Shown here piece after piece: positions 33,515-42,869 of a stretch of 64,000 nt of DNA. The stretch's first letter is position 1; each line of letters opens with the position of its first letter. Location of the stretch: assembly GCF_001953885.1 (NCBI RefSeq), contig NZ_MQUS01000001.1:248001-312000 (forward strand), written 5' to 3'. Source of the stretch: Streptomyces sp. IMTB 2501. GTDB lineage: Bacteria > Actinomycetota > Actinomycetes > Streptomycetales > Streptomycetaceae. Under the pieces are notes generated by a model. That model did not search any database, was not told where the DNA came from, and saw only the letters and a list, made by a program, of their open reading frames with translations. Position numbers and translations under genes: made by a program.

Positions 33515-34660
33515 ATGGAGAGCAGCAGCAACACCGACGCCCGGATCCACCCGTTCCGCATCGATGTCCCGCAGGACGAACTCGATGACCTGCGGGAGCG
33601 ACTGGCACGCACCCGCTGGGGCAGCGAGATCCCCGGCGCCGGCTGGAGCCGGGGTGTGCCCACCGCCTACCTCAAGGACCTGGCCGCGTACTGGGCCGAC
33701 GGTTTCGACTGGCGCAAGGCGGAAGCGGAGCTCAATGAGTTCCCGCAGTTCACCACCGAGATCGACGGCCAGAACATCCACTTCCTGCACGTCCGTTCGC
33801 AGAACCCGGCGGCCGTGCCGTTGCTTCTGCTGCACGACTGGCCCTGCTCGTTCGTGCAGTTCGTCGCGGTCATCCAGCCGCTGGCGGAGGACTTCCACGT
33901 CATCGTGACCTCAACGCCCGGCACCGGCTTCTCCGGTCCGCTCGGTGAGGCTGGATGGAACACCGGCCGCATCGCAGGCGCGTTCGCCGAGCTGATGGGG
34001 CGGCTCGGCTACGGTGCCTACGGCGTCCAGGGAACGGGCGGCGGAGCCTGGATCGCCGCCGAGATGGGGCGCCAGGCACCCGACCGGGTCATCGGTGTTC
34101 ACGTCAACGGCCTGGTCACCTTCCCTTCCGGGGATCCCGCCGAACTCGACGGGCTGACCGGTAGCGAGCAGGAGCGGCTGGCCCGGCTGGAGAACTTCCA
34201 GCAGGACGGCATGGGCTTCAACGTCATCCAGTCCACCCGCCCGCAGACCCTCTCCTACGGACTGCATGACTCCCCGGTCGGCCAACTCGCCTGGATCGCC
34301 GAGAAGTTCAAGGAATGGACGGACCCCGCCGCTGAGCTCCCTGAGGACGCCGTGGGCCGCGACCGCCTGCTGACCAACATCAGCGTCTACTGGTTCAGCG
34401 GCACGGCGGGCTCCTCGGCGAACCTGTACTACGAGACACGCCACGACCCGAACGCCTGGGCCCCGAAGGCGCGGGGCACCGTCCCGACCGGCGTGGCCGT
34501 CGCCCTGCACACCGACATCACCATCCGGCGCTTCGCCGAGCGGGAGCACAGCATCACCCACTGGACCGAGCTGGAACGCGGCGGCAACTTCCTCTCGCTG
34601 GAGCAGCCAGAGGCGTTCGTCACCGACGTCCGCGCCTTCTTCGGCGCGCTCCGAGGCTGA
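33515..34660 (+). CDS. epoxide hydrolase-family protein lacking catalytic residues
   Basis: The 381-residue product has the epoxide-hydrolase N-terminal domain (DVPQDELDDLRERLARTRWG and YLKDLAAYWADGFDWRKAEA) and the alpha/beta-hydrolase core. The oxyanion motif HGWPGS is HDWPCS (107-112). The nucleophile motif QGGDWG is QGTGGG (172-177), with Gly175 where the catalytic Asp should be. The catalytic His of RGGHF is Asn358. The lid tyrosines (YWFSGTAGSSANLYYE) are kept. The rest is well conserved, so it is probably a functional non-hydrolase rather than a decaying gene. WYL-controlled and followed by a terminator. Confidence 0.88.
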   Translation: MESSSNTDARIHPFRIDVPQDELDDLRERLARTRWGSEIPGAGWSRGVPTAYLKDLAAYWADGFDWRKAEAELNEFPQFTTEIDGQNIHFLHVRSQNPAAVPLLLLHDWPCSFVQFVAVIQPLAEDFHVIVTSTPGTGFSGPLGEAGWNTGRIAGAFAELMGRLGYGAYGVQGTGGGAWIAAEMGRQAPDRVIGVHVNGLVTFPSGDPAELDGLTGSEQERLARLENFQQDGMGFNVIQSTRPQTLSYGLHDSPVGQLAWIAEKFKEWTDPAAELPEDAVGRDRLLTNISVYWFSGTAGSSANLYYETRHDPNAWAPKARGTVPTGVAVALHTDITIRRFAEREHSITHWTELERGGNFLSLEQPEAFVTDVRAFFGALRG

Positions 34661-34685
34661 CACCTGCGGTTGGCATCCCGAGAAC

Positions 34686-34733
34686 GCCCGGGCAGCCCAC
34701 GGCCTTGAAGCGCCAGGCCGCGGCTGCCCGGGC
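34686..34733 (+). terminator. intrinsic hairpin after the hydrolase gene
   Basis: GCCCGGGCAGCC (34686-34697) pairs perfectly with GGCTGCCCGGGC (34722-34733). An inner GGCC/GGCC pair may extend the stem. It is 25 bases after the stop. Confidence 0.85.
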
Positions 34734-35011
34734 TGAACCACTCCGGGTTTTCCCCTGACCGACGGCAGCCTCGGATTCCTCAACTTCACCGCATAGCTGT
34801 GACATCGACAAGATCGCCTGAGGCGAGGGCGAATCGGGCCGGATCAGCCGAGATTCGGACCAGGCCGACTGAGATGGGGCGTCGGCGAAGTGTGGATCAG
34901 CGCCGTGCCGGGGGGCCTGTGTCATCGGACCTCATGCGCGTGCCACTGAAGTCCGTGTGATCGATTCGCGCCTGACTGGGAGCACCGGCCAGGGATGCAG
35001 ACCTCCGTCCA
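34734..35011. other. intergenic stretch, no gene recognised
   Basis: No domain, RBS or repeat of note was seen before the transposase stump begins. The stretch may contain the eroded left part of that insertion sequence. Confidence 0.4.
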
Positions 35012-35257
35012 GTGGGGCCCGGGACGGAGGCCTGCCTGCACATTCCCGTCGCCGGCAAGCCCGGACGCTCGCGCAGGCGACCAGACGCCGTGCTCGGCGA
35101 CAAGGGATACGACAGCACCCCCCACCACCGCCAGCTGCGCAGACGCCGGATCCTACCGGTCATCTCCCGCAAGGGAGCCCCCAACATCAAGGACCTGGAC
35201 AAGCGCTGTTATGCCGTCGAGCAGACCTTCTCACGTCTCAAGAAGACCCGGTCGTGA
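35012..35257 (+). pseudogene. IS5-family transposase, C-terminal fragment
   Basis: The frame reads RRRPDAVLGDKGYDSTPHHR, then RRILPVISRKGAPNIKDLDK and YAVEQTFSRLKKTRS. The GDKGYD and RRRILPVI...KGAPN elements are those of streptomycete IS5-type DDE transposases. The final Glu of the DDE triad is in VEQTF. The N-terminal half and the last 30 or so residues are missing. Confidence 0.75.
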
Positions 35258-35323
35258 TCGTCTTACGAACTCCGGCCCCGAAATCGATTGGTGAAGGCGG
35301 CACACCCCCGCTATAGAACTCTC

Positions 35324-35812
35324 ATGACCTGGCATCTGGCCCCTGAAGCCTTCGACACAGCGGACGCGACCAGCCTGCGCCGCGACTACTACGACGAGGT
35401 CGCCAGCCGCTACTGGAAGCGGCCCGCGACCTTTGAGGAGATCGACCAAGGCCTGACCAACGACGGCGTGGAACTGCTCACGCCGCCCACGGGCCAGTTC
35501 GTCGTGAGCCGTTTCGACGGTGAGGCCGCCGCCTGCGGAGGGCTGCTGATGCTGGATTCCGAGCGCGCCGAGCTCACCCGCGTTTACCTGCGTCCCGCCT
35601 TCCGAGGCAAGAAGGGCGCCAGCCTCTTGCTGGAACTGCTCGAGAGCGAGGCACGCCTGCTCGGCGCCTCCCGGATGGTCCTCAACACCCGCCTCGACCT
35701 GGTCGAGGCCCGCTCACTGTACGTCCGCCACGGCTACCGCGAGATCCCCGCATACTGCACGGGTCTGTACGTCGAGATCTGCTACGGCAAGGATCTCGGC
35801 CGAACCGACTGA
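35324..35812 (+). CDS. GNAT family N-acetyltransferase
   Basis: The 162-residue product has the acetyl-CoA-binding motif A at LTRVYLRPAFRGKKGASLLL (about residues 85-105), where RGKKGA replaces the usual Q/RxxGxG/A. Motif B is ARSLYVRHGYREIPAY near the end. The substrate is unknown. The start at 35324 gives the usual N-terminus; no strong Shine-Dalgarno is visible. It stands alone after the transposase fragment. Confidence 0.87.
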   Translation: MTWHLAPEAFDTADATSLRRDYYDEVASRYWKRPATFEEIDQGLTNDGVELLTPPTGQFVVSRFDGEAAACGGLLMLDSERAELTRVYLRPAFRGKKGASLLLELLESEARLLGASRMVLNTRLDLVEARSLYVRHGYREIPAYCTGLYVEICYGKDLGRTD

Positions 35813-36161
35813 CCAGCTCGCACCTTCCTGGACGCATCGTTTCCACTCAAAGCCAAGGCGATGGTGCCGCCCGCAGCTTGCCTGCACGGGCCCTCAGGAC
35901 CGGGTTACCGGCTCTTAGGATGCGGAGAAGATCTTTCGGAATCGGTGGCCGAATCACGTCACCCTGAGAAGTCCTGTGCCGCGGCGGACTACGAGCCATA
36001 GCGACACCCGGCTTGAACACGTCGGTGAATCAGGGCACTTGAGGCCGAAATCGAATTGAGCTCCGAGTTCCCAGCTGAACGCCAACCGAGAATATTGCAG
36101 TGCCCCGAGACCCGTTCTCGTGCCAGGATGCGCCAGGTCTCGATGCCCGGACCCCGCGGAG
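35813..36161. other. intergenic stretch with possible promoter
   Basis: No gene was recognised. The part at about 36020-36100 is AT-richer (GAATTGAGC, GAGAATATTGCAG) and may carry the promoter of the MFS gene. Confidence 0.4.
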
Positions 36162-37373
36162 ATGCTCTTGCCCGGCGATCGCCGCCCCTTCGCCGCCGTG
36201 CTTGCCGCCAACGTCGTCTCCATCACCGGGAACGCGCTCACGGGGATGGGCGTGCCGTGGTTTGTGCTGCAGAGCACCGGGAGCGCCGCCAAGGCCGGGG
36301 TCGTTGCGTTCTGCACGATGCTGCCGGTTGTGCTGTCCGCGATGGTCGGCGGTCCGGTCATCGACCTGATCGGGCGGCGGCGGGTCGGCATCGCGTCTGA
36401 CCTTCTGTGTGGAGCGACGGTCGCCGCGGTCCCGTTGCTGCAGTTTGCCGGGGTGCTGTGTTTCTGGATGCTGTGCGGGCTGATGGCTGTCACGGGGCTG
36501 TTCCATGCCCCGGGCGATTCTGCCCGCGGCGTGCTGTTGCCTACGCTCGCCGAGCGATCCGGGATGCCACTGACCCGAGCCGCAGGGTTGTACGACGGCG
36601 CCGCACGCTGTGCGGGGATGATCGGCTCGGCTGTCGGCGGTGTGCTCATCGCCTTTCTGGGTGCCGAGAACATCCTGCTCCTGGACGCCGGAACCTTCGC
36701 CGTGTCCGCCTCGCTTCTCGCGTTCGGGTTGCGTGGCCTCGCCGAGGCCCAGCCTCAGTTGCGGGCCAAGTCGGCGACGCCACACATCTACCGCCGCGAG
36801 CTGAGCGAGGGCTACCGCTGTGTACTCCGCACGCCGCTACTGCTCAGCGTCTGCCTCATGACCTTGGCCACCAGGGGCCTCGACCAGGGCTGGAGCGCCG
36901 TGCTCCTTCCGGTTCACGCACGCGACGAACTGGGCGGCCCCGCCGGCCTGGGTGTCCTGGAAGCGTTGTTCTCCGCCGGCGCGCTCACGGGGGCACTGGT
37001 CTATGGAGCGGTGGCCAGCCGCTTCCGGCGCTGGCCGGTGTTCACCATCGCGTTCCTCATAGTCGGCATGCCTCGCTTCGCGGTTGCCGCCTTCACCGAC
37101 ACCTTGCCCCCACTCAGTGCGACCACTGCCTCGGTCCTGACGATCACCCCGCTGGGCGGCCTCGCCGCGGGCTTCTTTGTCGACTCGGTGGGCCTGTTCA
37201 CCACGATGCTCACCGTCGGCGGTGTGTACCTCCTCGTCACGCTCAGCCCGGTGATCTTCCCTGTGTGGAGGCAGATGGACGCCCCCAGCTCCTCCAGGCC
37301 CGGGGCGAAGTGCCCGACGCCGCGGGGCTCGGGGCCGGAGCTGGGGGCAGCCGGGCAGGACCAGATCACCTGA
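36162..37373 (+). CDS. MFS transporter, apparently shortened internally
   Basis: The 403-residue product has membrane helices beginning FAAVLAANVVSITGNALTGM and a motif GGPVIDLIGRRRVGIASDLL between TM2 and TM3. Toward the end, TITPLGGLAAG is followed directly by FFVDSVGLFTTMLTVGGVYL. In relatives I remember, about 35 residues including most of a helix stand between these two segments, so an in-frame deletion is likely. The ATG at 36162 was chosen over 36120 because the extra residues are not membrane-like. It is followed by a TetR stump that may once have regulated it. Confidence 0.75.
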   Translation: MLLPGDRRPFAAVLAANVVSITGNALTGMGVPWFVLQSTGSAAKAGVVAFCTMLPVVLSAMVGGPVIDLIGRRRVGIASDLLCGATVAAVPLLQFAGVLCFWMLCGLMAVTGLFHAPGDSARGVLLPTLAERSGMPLTRAAGLYDGAARCAGMIGSAVGGVLIAFLGAENILLLDAGTFAVSASLLAFGLRGLAEAQPQLRAKSATPHIYRRELSEGYRCVLRTPLLLSVCLMTLATRGLDQGWSAVLLPVHARDELGGPAGLGVLEALFSAGALTGALVYGAVASRFRRWPVFTIAFLIVGMPRFAVAAFTDTLPPLSATTASVLTITPLGGLAAGFFVDSVGLFTTMLTVGGVYLLVTLSPVIFPVWRQMDAPSSSRPGAKCPTPRGSGPELGAAGQDQIT

Positions 37374-37554
37374 GACGACAAGCGAAGAGAAACAGAGCAT
37401 CTGAGACGGCCAAACGCGGATCTGCCCCGCATCCGCACTGGCAGCACCTCTCTGGGGCCATGTCGGGGCTGACAGCACTGGAAGGCCGACCGGCCAGGTT
37501 GGCTCAGACGGACGTCGCCCTGGCCCGTGGGGGAGTCCATGAGGTCCCCGTCTT

Positions 37555-37862
37555 GTCTACGGCGACCCCGTGCCCGGCTACCAGGCCCCCGAGGGAGGCC
37601 CCACGCCCGGCACCTCTACCAGGACAGCGCCTTCGACTGGTCCGACTTCGACCCCGGGCTCCTCGACAAGGTGCGTCCTGCCTTCCCCGACTTGCCGCCC
37701 GCAGCCGTCGCCCTCGCCCTGCGCATCTGGGGGCACCTGCATGGACTGGTGTCACTGGAGGTCTACGGCCACATGCACACCCAGACCACCAGCCCCGAGA
37801 AGCTCTTCCAGGAGGAACTCGTCCAGCTCATACAGACGTTGGGCATCCCGCCTCGGCGTTGA
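37555..37862 (+). pseudogene. C-terminal part of a TetR regulator (WHG domain), frameshifted
   Basis: One frame gives VYGDPVPGYQAPE at 37555-37593. A shift then leads to AFDWSDFDPGLLDKVRPAFP and IWGHLHGLVSLEVYGHMHTQ, ending LGIPPRR at 37862. IWGHLHGLVSLE is the WHG-type TetR C-terminal signature. The DNA-binding domain is not found upstream. The stretch 37863-38133 after it holds no gene. Confidence 0.75.
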
Positions 37863-38133
37863 GCGTCCCAAGCGCCGACACGCTCTTTGAACTGCGGAAT
37901 TGGGCATGCCCGGACACGACCCCCGAGTTGGCCACTCTGAGCGCCGTGGCCGGGCCACTGTGCCGGCGCGCGTGTCAGCCCATACGTGCACCTGTCTCGA
38001 CCGGCACTCAGCACTGTCAGAGCCCAGCCCGGCGGAAGTGCCGAAGGGCGGTGCACGTGCCTGTTGCCCGCCCGCGACCACAAGCGGATCAGCGGGCGCG
38101 CCGGTGTGCCTACGCCGGCCGGCGCGCCCGCCT

Positions 38134-38160
38134 CCGTCACCCGGGGGAGGAGGGTGACGG
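38134..38160 (-). terminator. intrinsic hairpin after the gamma-glutamyltransferase gene
   Basis: CCGTCACCC (38134-38142) pairs with GGGTGACGG (38152-38160) around a 9-base loop, 14 bases past the stop. Confidence 0.75.
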
Positions 38161-38174
38161 GTCCCGGTCCAGCT

Positions 38175-40028
38175 TCAGGAGGTCTCGTCGACCACCATCG
38201 CCGAGCCGCCGCCGCGACGCTTCGGTTCGGCCACCGCGGTGACCTGCCCGTGGGGTCCGAACTCCAACGCGGCGACCGCGCCGATCTCGGGTGACGGGGT
38301 GAAGGCAGGCGGGGCCAGAACGAAGTGTTCACCGAGGGCTTCGAGCGCGGGGCGCTCCGGCGAGTCGAGGAAGGCCGGTTCGGCCTCGGTCGTGGCGCGG
38401 TTGCGCTGCGAGATGCGCGGCGCCGCGACCGCTTCCGGCAGGGACATTCCGAGGTCGAGACGGTTCACGAGGGTCTGCAGCACCGTGGTGATGATGGTGG
38501 CGCCGCCCGGCGAGCCCACCGCGATCAGCGGCCTGCCGTCACGCATCACGATCGTCGGCGACATGCTGCTGCGCGGCCGCTTGCCCGGTCCCGGCAGGTT
38601 CGGGTCGGGCACGCCCGCAGTCAGCGGCGTGAAGTCGAAGTCCGTGAGCTCGTTGTTGAGCAGGAACCCGCGGCCGGGCACGGTGATCGCCGAGCCGCCG
38701 GTCTGCTCGATGGTCAGTGTGTACGAGACGACGTTGCCCCAGCGGTCGGAGGCCACCAGATGGGTGGTCGACGGCCCCTCGTACGGCTCCTGACTGCCGG
38801 TGCCCTGCGCGCAGCCCTGGCCGGGATGGCGCGGGTCGCCTGGGGCGAGTGGGCTGGTCAGTGACGTGCCGGGCTGGATCAGGCAGGCGCGCTCCTTGGC
38901 GTACTCCTTCGACAGCAGCTGATCGGTCGGCACGTCGGAGAACGCGGGGTCGCCCACCCAGCGGTTGCGGTCCGCGAACGCGATCCGGCTGGCCTCAAGG
39001 TAGTCGTGCAGCGCCTGCACCTTGTCGGAGGGCGACAGGTGGAAGTTCTCCAGGATGTTCAGCGCCTCGCCGACCGTGGTGCCACCGGACGACGACGGCG
39101 CCATGGAGTACACGTCCAGGCCGTGGTACGTCGTATGCGTCGGAGTGCGCGGCACCACCCGGTAGCCCGCGAGGTCGGCGGTCTCCATCAGCCCTGGGCG
39201 CACCTTGCGCGTGGAGCCCGCGGTCACCGGCGGGTTCTGGACGGTGCGCGCCACGTCGCGTCCGATGTCGCCGTGGTACACGGCGGCCACGCCGTCATGG
39301 GCGAGTTCCCGGTAGGTGCGGGCCAGGTCCGGGTTGCGGAAGCGAGTACCGACGACGGGCAGTTCGCCGCCTGGCAGGAACAGCTGGGCGGTCGAGGTGA
39401 AGTCCCGGAACCGCGCCTCGTTCATCTGGGTCTGGGCGCGGAACTGGTCGTTGACGACGAACCCGTCGTCCGCGATGCGGGTAGCCGGACGCAGGGCCTG
39501 GGCCAGCGGGATGGTGCCCCAGTCGTCCAGCGCCTTCTGCCAGGTCGCGGGGGTGCCCGGAACGCCCACGGACAGGCCGGAGTTGACGGCCTCATCGAAT
39601 GGGATCGCCTTGCCCGTGGACGGGTCGGCGAACGAGTCGGACCGCATACGGGCCGGTCCGGTCTCCCGGCCGTCGATGGTGTGGACGGTCTTGGTGCGGG
39701 CGTCGTAGTAGACGAAGTAGCCGCCGCCCCCGATGCCTGCCGAGTACGGCTCGACGACGCCCAGCGCGGCGGCCGTGGCGACGGCCGCGTCCACGGCGTT
39801 GCCGCCGTGCTTCAGCACATTGATACCGGCCTGCGAGGCGTACGGGTTCACACTGGAAACGGCGCCCCCGCTGCCGACGGCGACGGCCTGTTTCGAGGGC
39901 GGCTGAAGCCCGGACGACGCCTCGTGATCCACTCCCGGGGGTGACGCGGCGGCAGCCTGGGGGAGGAGCAGGGGCAGGGTGAGCAGCGCGGCGGATGCGG
40001 CGGCCACCAGGACACGGCGGGCGGTCAT
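38175..40028 (-). CDS. ggt: secreted gamma-glutamyltransferase
   Basis: This 617-residue exported enzyme cleaves or transfers the gamma-glutamyl group of glutathione-like peptides. The signal peptide is residues 1-28 (AAASAALLTLPLLLPQAAAA). The proenzyme self-cleaves before Thr421 in EGPSTTHLVASD, giving large and small subunits. GNAVDAAVATAAALGVVEPY, SAGIGGGGYFVYYD and the GSPGGATI motif of the small subunit are all present. AACCGGAGGTTTC precedes the start, a strong RBS. Flanked by a terminator; no partner genes. Confidence 0.93.
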   Translation of the reverse strand: MTARRVLVAAASAALLTLPLLLPQAAAASPPGVDHEASSGLQPPSKQAVAVGSGGAVSSVNPYASQAGINVLKHGGNAVDAAVATAAALGVVEPYSAGIGGGGYFVYYDARTKTVHTIDGRETGPARMRSDSFADPSTGKAIPFDEAVNSGLSVGVPGTPATWQKALDDWGTIPLAQALRPATRIADDGFVVNDQFRAQTQMNEARFRDFTSTAQLFLPGGELPVVGTRFRNPDLARTYRELAHDGVAAVYHGDIGRDVARTVQNPPVTAGSTRKVRPGLMETADLAGYRVVPRTPTHTTYHGLDVYSMAPSSSGGTTVGEALNILENFHLSPSDKVQALHDYLEASRIAFADRNRWVGDPAFSDVPTDQLLSKEYAKERACLIQPGTSLTSPLAPGDPRHPGQGCAQGTGSQEPYEGPSTTHLVASDRWGNVVSYTLTIEQTGGSAITVPGRGFLLNNELTDFDFTPLTAGVPDPNLPGPGKRPRSSMSPTIVMRDGRPLIAVGSPGGATIITTVLQTLVNRLDLGMSLPEAVAAPRISQRNRATTEAEPAFLDSPERPALEALGEHFVLAPPAFTPSPEIGAVAALEFGPHGQVTAVAEPKRRGGGSAMVVDETS

Positions 40029-40708
40029 GAAACCTCCGGTTCACCCCTCCGGAGAGGGGCGCGGACGAGGATCTTCCGGGGGGTGGTGGCCGAAATCCTC
40101 ACCTCCGACGGGAAGTCCGGCAATGGTCTGAGGAAAGGTTTGCGGAAGATCTGAGGTTCCCGGCGAGTAGGTACTCGCTGGGAAGAACGCAGGTCATGCC
40201 CGGGCCGAAGCCGTGGCGAAGACCGGTCGTATCGTGAGCTGGCTGCGGGGGCTGCACGAGCCGGGCGGGGATCCGGCGTACGAGCGGTTCCCGCAACCTG
40301 GTTGGCGAGGCCGCGGTGTTGCGCGCAAAGCTGTGGCAGTACGTGCGCGGGCAGGCCGGCACCGGACAGCTGAAAGCGCGCAGAGCGGGCCCTGATGCTC
40401 GTGCAGGAGCGCAGCTTTCCCATTGCCCGGCAGATCGGCCGGCTGCTCCTGGAGCACCGCGACGGCATCGTCCTGGACAGGGGGCGACATACCGGCTCGG
40501 GCGAGATCGCCGAGACCATCGACGACGGCGACGACCGCGACGACCCGGCCCAGCGTGCACGGTTCCCCGGCTGGGCGGAGAGCTTCCTCCAAGCGGTCCA
40601 CGGCCATGCCCGCCGACGACGCCGACGCGCTGGACAGCTACCTTCCCCTGCATGTCGCGGAGTTGACACGGAAGGTAGCGGCAGGGGCGCGGACTTCGCT
40701 GCTACTGG
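40029..40708 (+). pseudogene. degenerate gene of unknown family
   Basis: Pieces in three + strand frames look protein-like: KTGRIVSWLRGLHEP (from 40216), NLVGEAAVLRAKLWQYVRGQ (about 40300), LVQERSFPIARQIGRLLLEH (about 40400) and DADALDSYLPLHVAELTRKV (about 40618). Their order suggests one helical protein of about 160 residues broken by at least three frameshifts. No family was recognised. The first 170 bases are the upstream region of the gamma-glutamyltransferase gene. Confidence 0.4.
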
Positions 40709-41620
40709 TCAGTGCTCGCGAGCTCGCAGGCGGCGCAGCATGCGGGGGTCCCCGAAGCCGACCGCGCGGGCGGCGGCATCGACCGTGGCGCCGTGGCTGA
40801 TGAGGTGCTCGGCGCGTTCGAGACGGAGGGTTTGCTGATAGCGCAGGGGGGTGAGGCCGCCGGTGGCGCGGGTGAAGAGGCGGGTGAGGGTGCGCTCGCT
40901 CACGCCCACCGCCGTGGCCAGGGCGGGCAGGGGCAACGGTTGGTCGAAGCGGGCGTCGAGCAGGTCCTGGGCGTGGTGCACGGTGTCGTCGAGGTGGGAT
41001 CGGTACCGGAGCATCGCGCTGGCCTGCGGTTCATGGCCGTTGCGCCGCGCGTAGACGACCATGTCCCGGGCCACCTGTGCGGCGACGGCGGGACCGTGCC
41101 GGGTGGCGACCAGGTGCAGGGCCAGGTCGATGCCGCTGGCGATGCCGGCTGAGGTGACCACTCGGTCGTCGGCGGTGTACAGGACATCGCGAACGACCAT
41201 CGCCCTCGGGTAGCGGCGTGCGAGCTCGTCCTGCACATCGTGGTGGGTGGTGCAGCGGCGGCCGTCGAGCAGGCCGGCGCGGCCGAGCGCCTCGGCTCCG
41301 GCACAGACGCTGGCAATGGTCCCGCCCCTGGCGTGGTGGTCCCGGAGGGACTCCAGGGAGGCCGCGCCGATGGCGGGACCGCCGGTCAGGGTGGGCGCCC
41401 GCCAGCCGGGCACCACGATCAGGTCGTCGGGGCCGAGCTCGGGCCAGTCGAGCCGGGCCACCAGTGGCAGGCCCTGAGCGGTGGGGACCAGCGGCTGTTC
41501 GGCGATGTAGCTGAGGGTGTAGGGGTGCCCGAAGTCGGCGGCCGTGGAAAAGACCTGCGCGGGGCCTGCCAGGTCCAGCAGATGGAGTCCGGGCACCAGG
41601 AGGAAGGCGATGTGGCTCAC
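40709..41620 (-). CDS. GlxA family (DJ-1/PfpI plus AraC) transcriptional regulator
   Basis: The 303-residue product has an N-terminal DJ-1/PfpI-like domain with the nucleophile-elbow Cys in GGTIASVCAGAEALGRAG near residue 106. The C-terminal AraC double HTH contains ALATAVGVSERTLTRLFTRA and AAARAVGFGDPRMLRRL. The GTG start at 41620 gives the usual N-terminus SHIAFLLVPGLHLLDLAGPA. It is 10 bases downstream of an isochorismatase-like gene, so both form one unit. The C-terminus ends right after the second HTH, which is on the short side. Confidence 0.9.
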   Translation of the reverse strand: MSHIAFLLVPGLHLLDLAGPAQVFSTAADFGHPYTLSYIAEQPLVPTAQGLPLVARLDWPELGPDDLIVVPGWRAPTLTGGPAIGAASLESLRDHHARGGTIASVCAGAEALGRAGLLDGRRCTTHHDVQDELARRYPRAMVVRDVLYTADDRVVTSAGIASGIDLALHLVATRHGPAVAAQVARDMVVYARRNGHEPQASAMLRYRSHLDDTVHHAQDLLDARFDQPLPLPALATAVGVSERTLTRLFTRATGGLTPLRYQQTLRLERAEHLISHGATVDAAARAVGFGDPRMLRRLRAREH

Positions 41621-41630
41621 GATCCGGTCA

Positions 41631-42230
41631 TCATGCCCGAGGCCCGGCCGCGGCCTCCAGCTGCCCGACGGTGGTGATGGCCGCAAAGCGTCCGGCAAGG
41701 GCGTATTCGGTGCGCCTGATGATCTCCTCGGCGCTCAGGGTGCGGGGGTCCGACAGCAGTTCGGCGACGCTCTGGTCGGCGGGAGCGTCACGGTGCGGGA
41801 TGGGGTTGGTCGCGGTGGCGTCGATGACGAAGGTGACCAGGTAGCCGAGGTCGCTTGCGACGCGGGTGGTGGTCTCGACGCACTGCTCGGTTCGGATACC
41901 GCAGACAGTGAGCTCGCGGATGCCGCGCTCTGTGAGGAGTTGCTGCAGGTTGGTGGTGGTGAAGGCGTTGTGCGAGGTCTTGTGGATCAGCGGTTCCGTG
42001 TCCCGGCGCTGCAACTCCTCCATCAGCCGGACGTGGCCGAGGGCGGGGTCGAAGACATCGCCGCTGCCGGGCTCGGAATGCAGCACCCACAGCACCAGGT
42101 CCCCGGCTTGGCGGGCGAGCCGGACCAGTCGGTCCACCTGGTCGGCGATCTTCGGGTTGGAGATGGTCTCCCACAGCGGGCGGGCGCGGAAGGATTCCTG
42201 TACGTCGATGACGATCAGTGCTCGGGTCAT
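41631..42230 (-). CDS. isochorismatase-like cysteine hydrolase
   Basis: The 199-residue product has the Asp-Lys-Cys triad: Asp9 in LIVIDVQESF, the Lys in IHKTSHNAF and the Cys in GIRTEQCVETTTRVASDLGY. The family hydrolyses isochorismate, nicotinamide, ureidoacrylate or similar amides and ethers; the substrate here is open. It is transcribed with the GlxA regulator, a pairing often seen in actinobacteria. The ATG at 42230 gives the standard start. Confidence 0.9.
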   Translation of the reverse strand: MTRALIVIDVQESFRARPLWETISNPKIADQVDRLVRLARQAGDLVLWVLHSEPGSGDVFDPALGHVRLMEELQRRDTEPLIHKTSHNAFTTTNLQQLLTERGIRELTVCGIRTEQCVETTTRVASDLGYLVTFVIDATATNPIPHRDAPADQSVAELLSDPRTLSAEEIIRRTEYALAGRFAAITTVGQLEAAAGPRA

Positions 42231-42369
42231 GCCCCCAAGCCTGACCGGCGGGGCCGGAGCGGCGACAGGCGTCATCGGGTCCCGGTACGGACCGATCCGG
42301 TCACAGCCGGAGCCATGCCCACTCGCCGTGGCTGTCCACCGACCGATATGGCCGGTTCATGCCACTCGG

Positions 42370-42398
42370 AGGGGGCACAGGCTGAGCCTGTGCCCCCT
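42370..42398. terminator. very strong symmetric hairpin
   Basis: GGGGGCACAGGC (42371-42382) pairs with GCCTGTGCCCCC (42386-42397) around TGA, and A42370/T42398 extend the stem. It can act in both directions. Confidence 0.7.
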
Positions 42399-42480
42399 CG
42401 ACTTCCTGCCAGCCTTGCGTGACGGCCTGTTCTCCTCCTACGTCGTTACCGCGCACACCCCGTCGATCGGCCCCACACCC

Positions 42481-42850
42481 ATGACCAACGCGACGACCAC
42501 CACGCCACCCCCGCGGGCGGCCGAACCGGCCACCGTGGCCGAGACCTCCTGCCGAGCCGCCGCCCGCTTCCTGCGCGAACAGGAACCCGCGCTTCGCCAC
42601 CCACGCCAAAGGCCCCTTCGACTACGTCACCGCCGCTGACACCGCCGTGGACGAGCACCTGGTACGTCGTCGACCTCATCGACGGCACCGGCAACTTCGT
42701 CCGCGGGATCCCGCTCGCCCGCATCTCCGTCGGAGCCGCCCTGGATGGTGAGTTCGTCGCCGGATGCGTGTACGACCTTTTCCGCGAGGAGTCCTTCACG
42801 GGCGCCGCGGGCAGCCCCCGGAGGCACGGAGGTACGTCCGTCCCGCTGGG
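42481..42850 (+). pseudogene. inositol monophosphatase family, broken
   Basis: Three frames carry successive parts: TVAETSCRAAARFLREQEPA (from 42535), then THAKGPFDYVTAADTAVDEH (42600-42660), then YVVDLIDGTGNFVRGIPLAR and GAALDGEFVAGCVYDLFREE (42663-42790). The metal-site motif DPIDGT of the family is DLIDGT here. The second half of the enzyme is absent and the part between the second and third pieces is deleted. Confidence 0.75.
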
Positions 42851-42869
42851 CACCCCCAGGCCGAACCCG

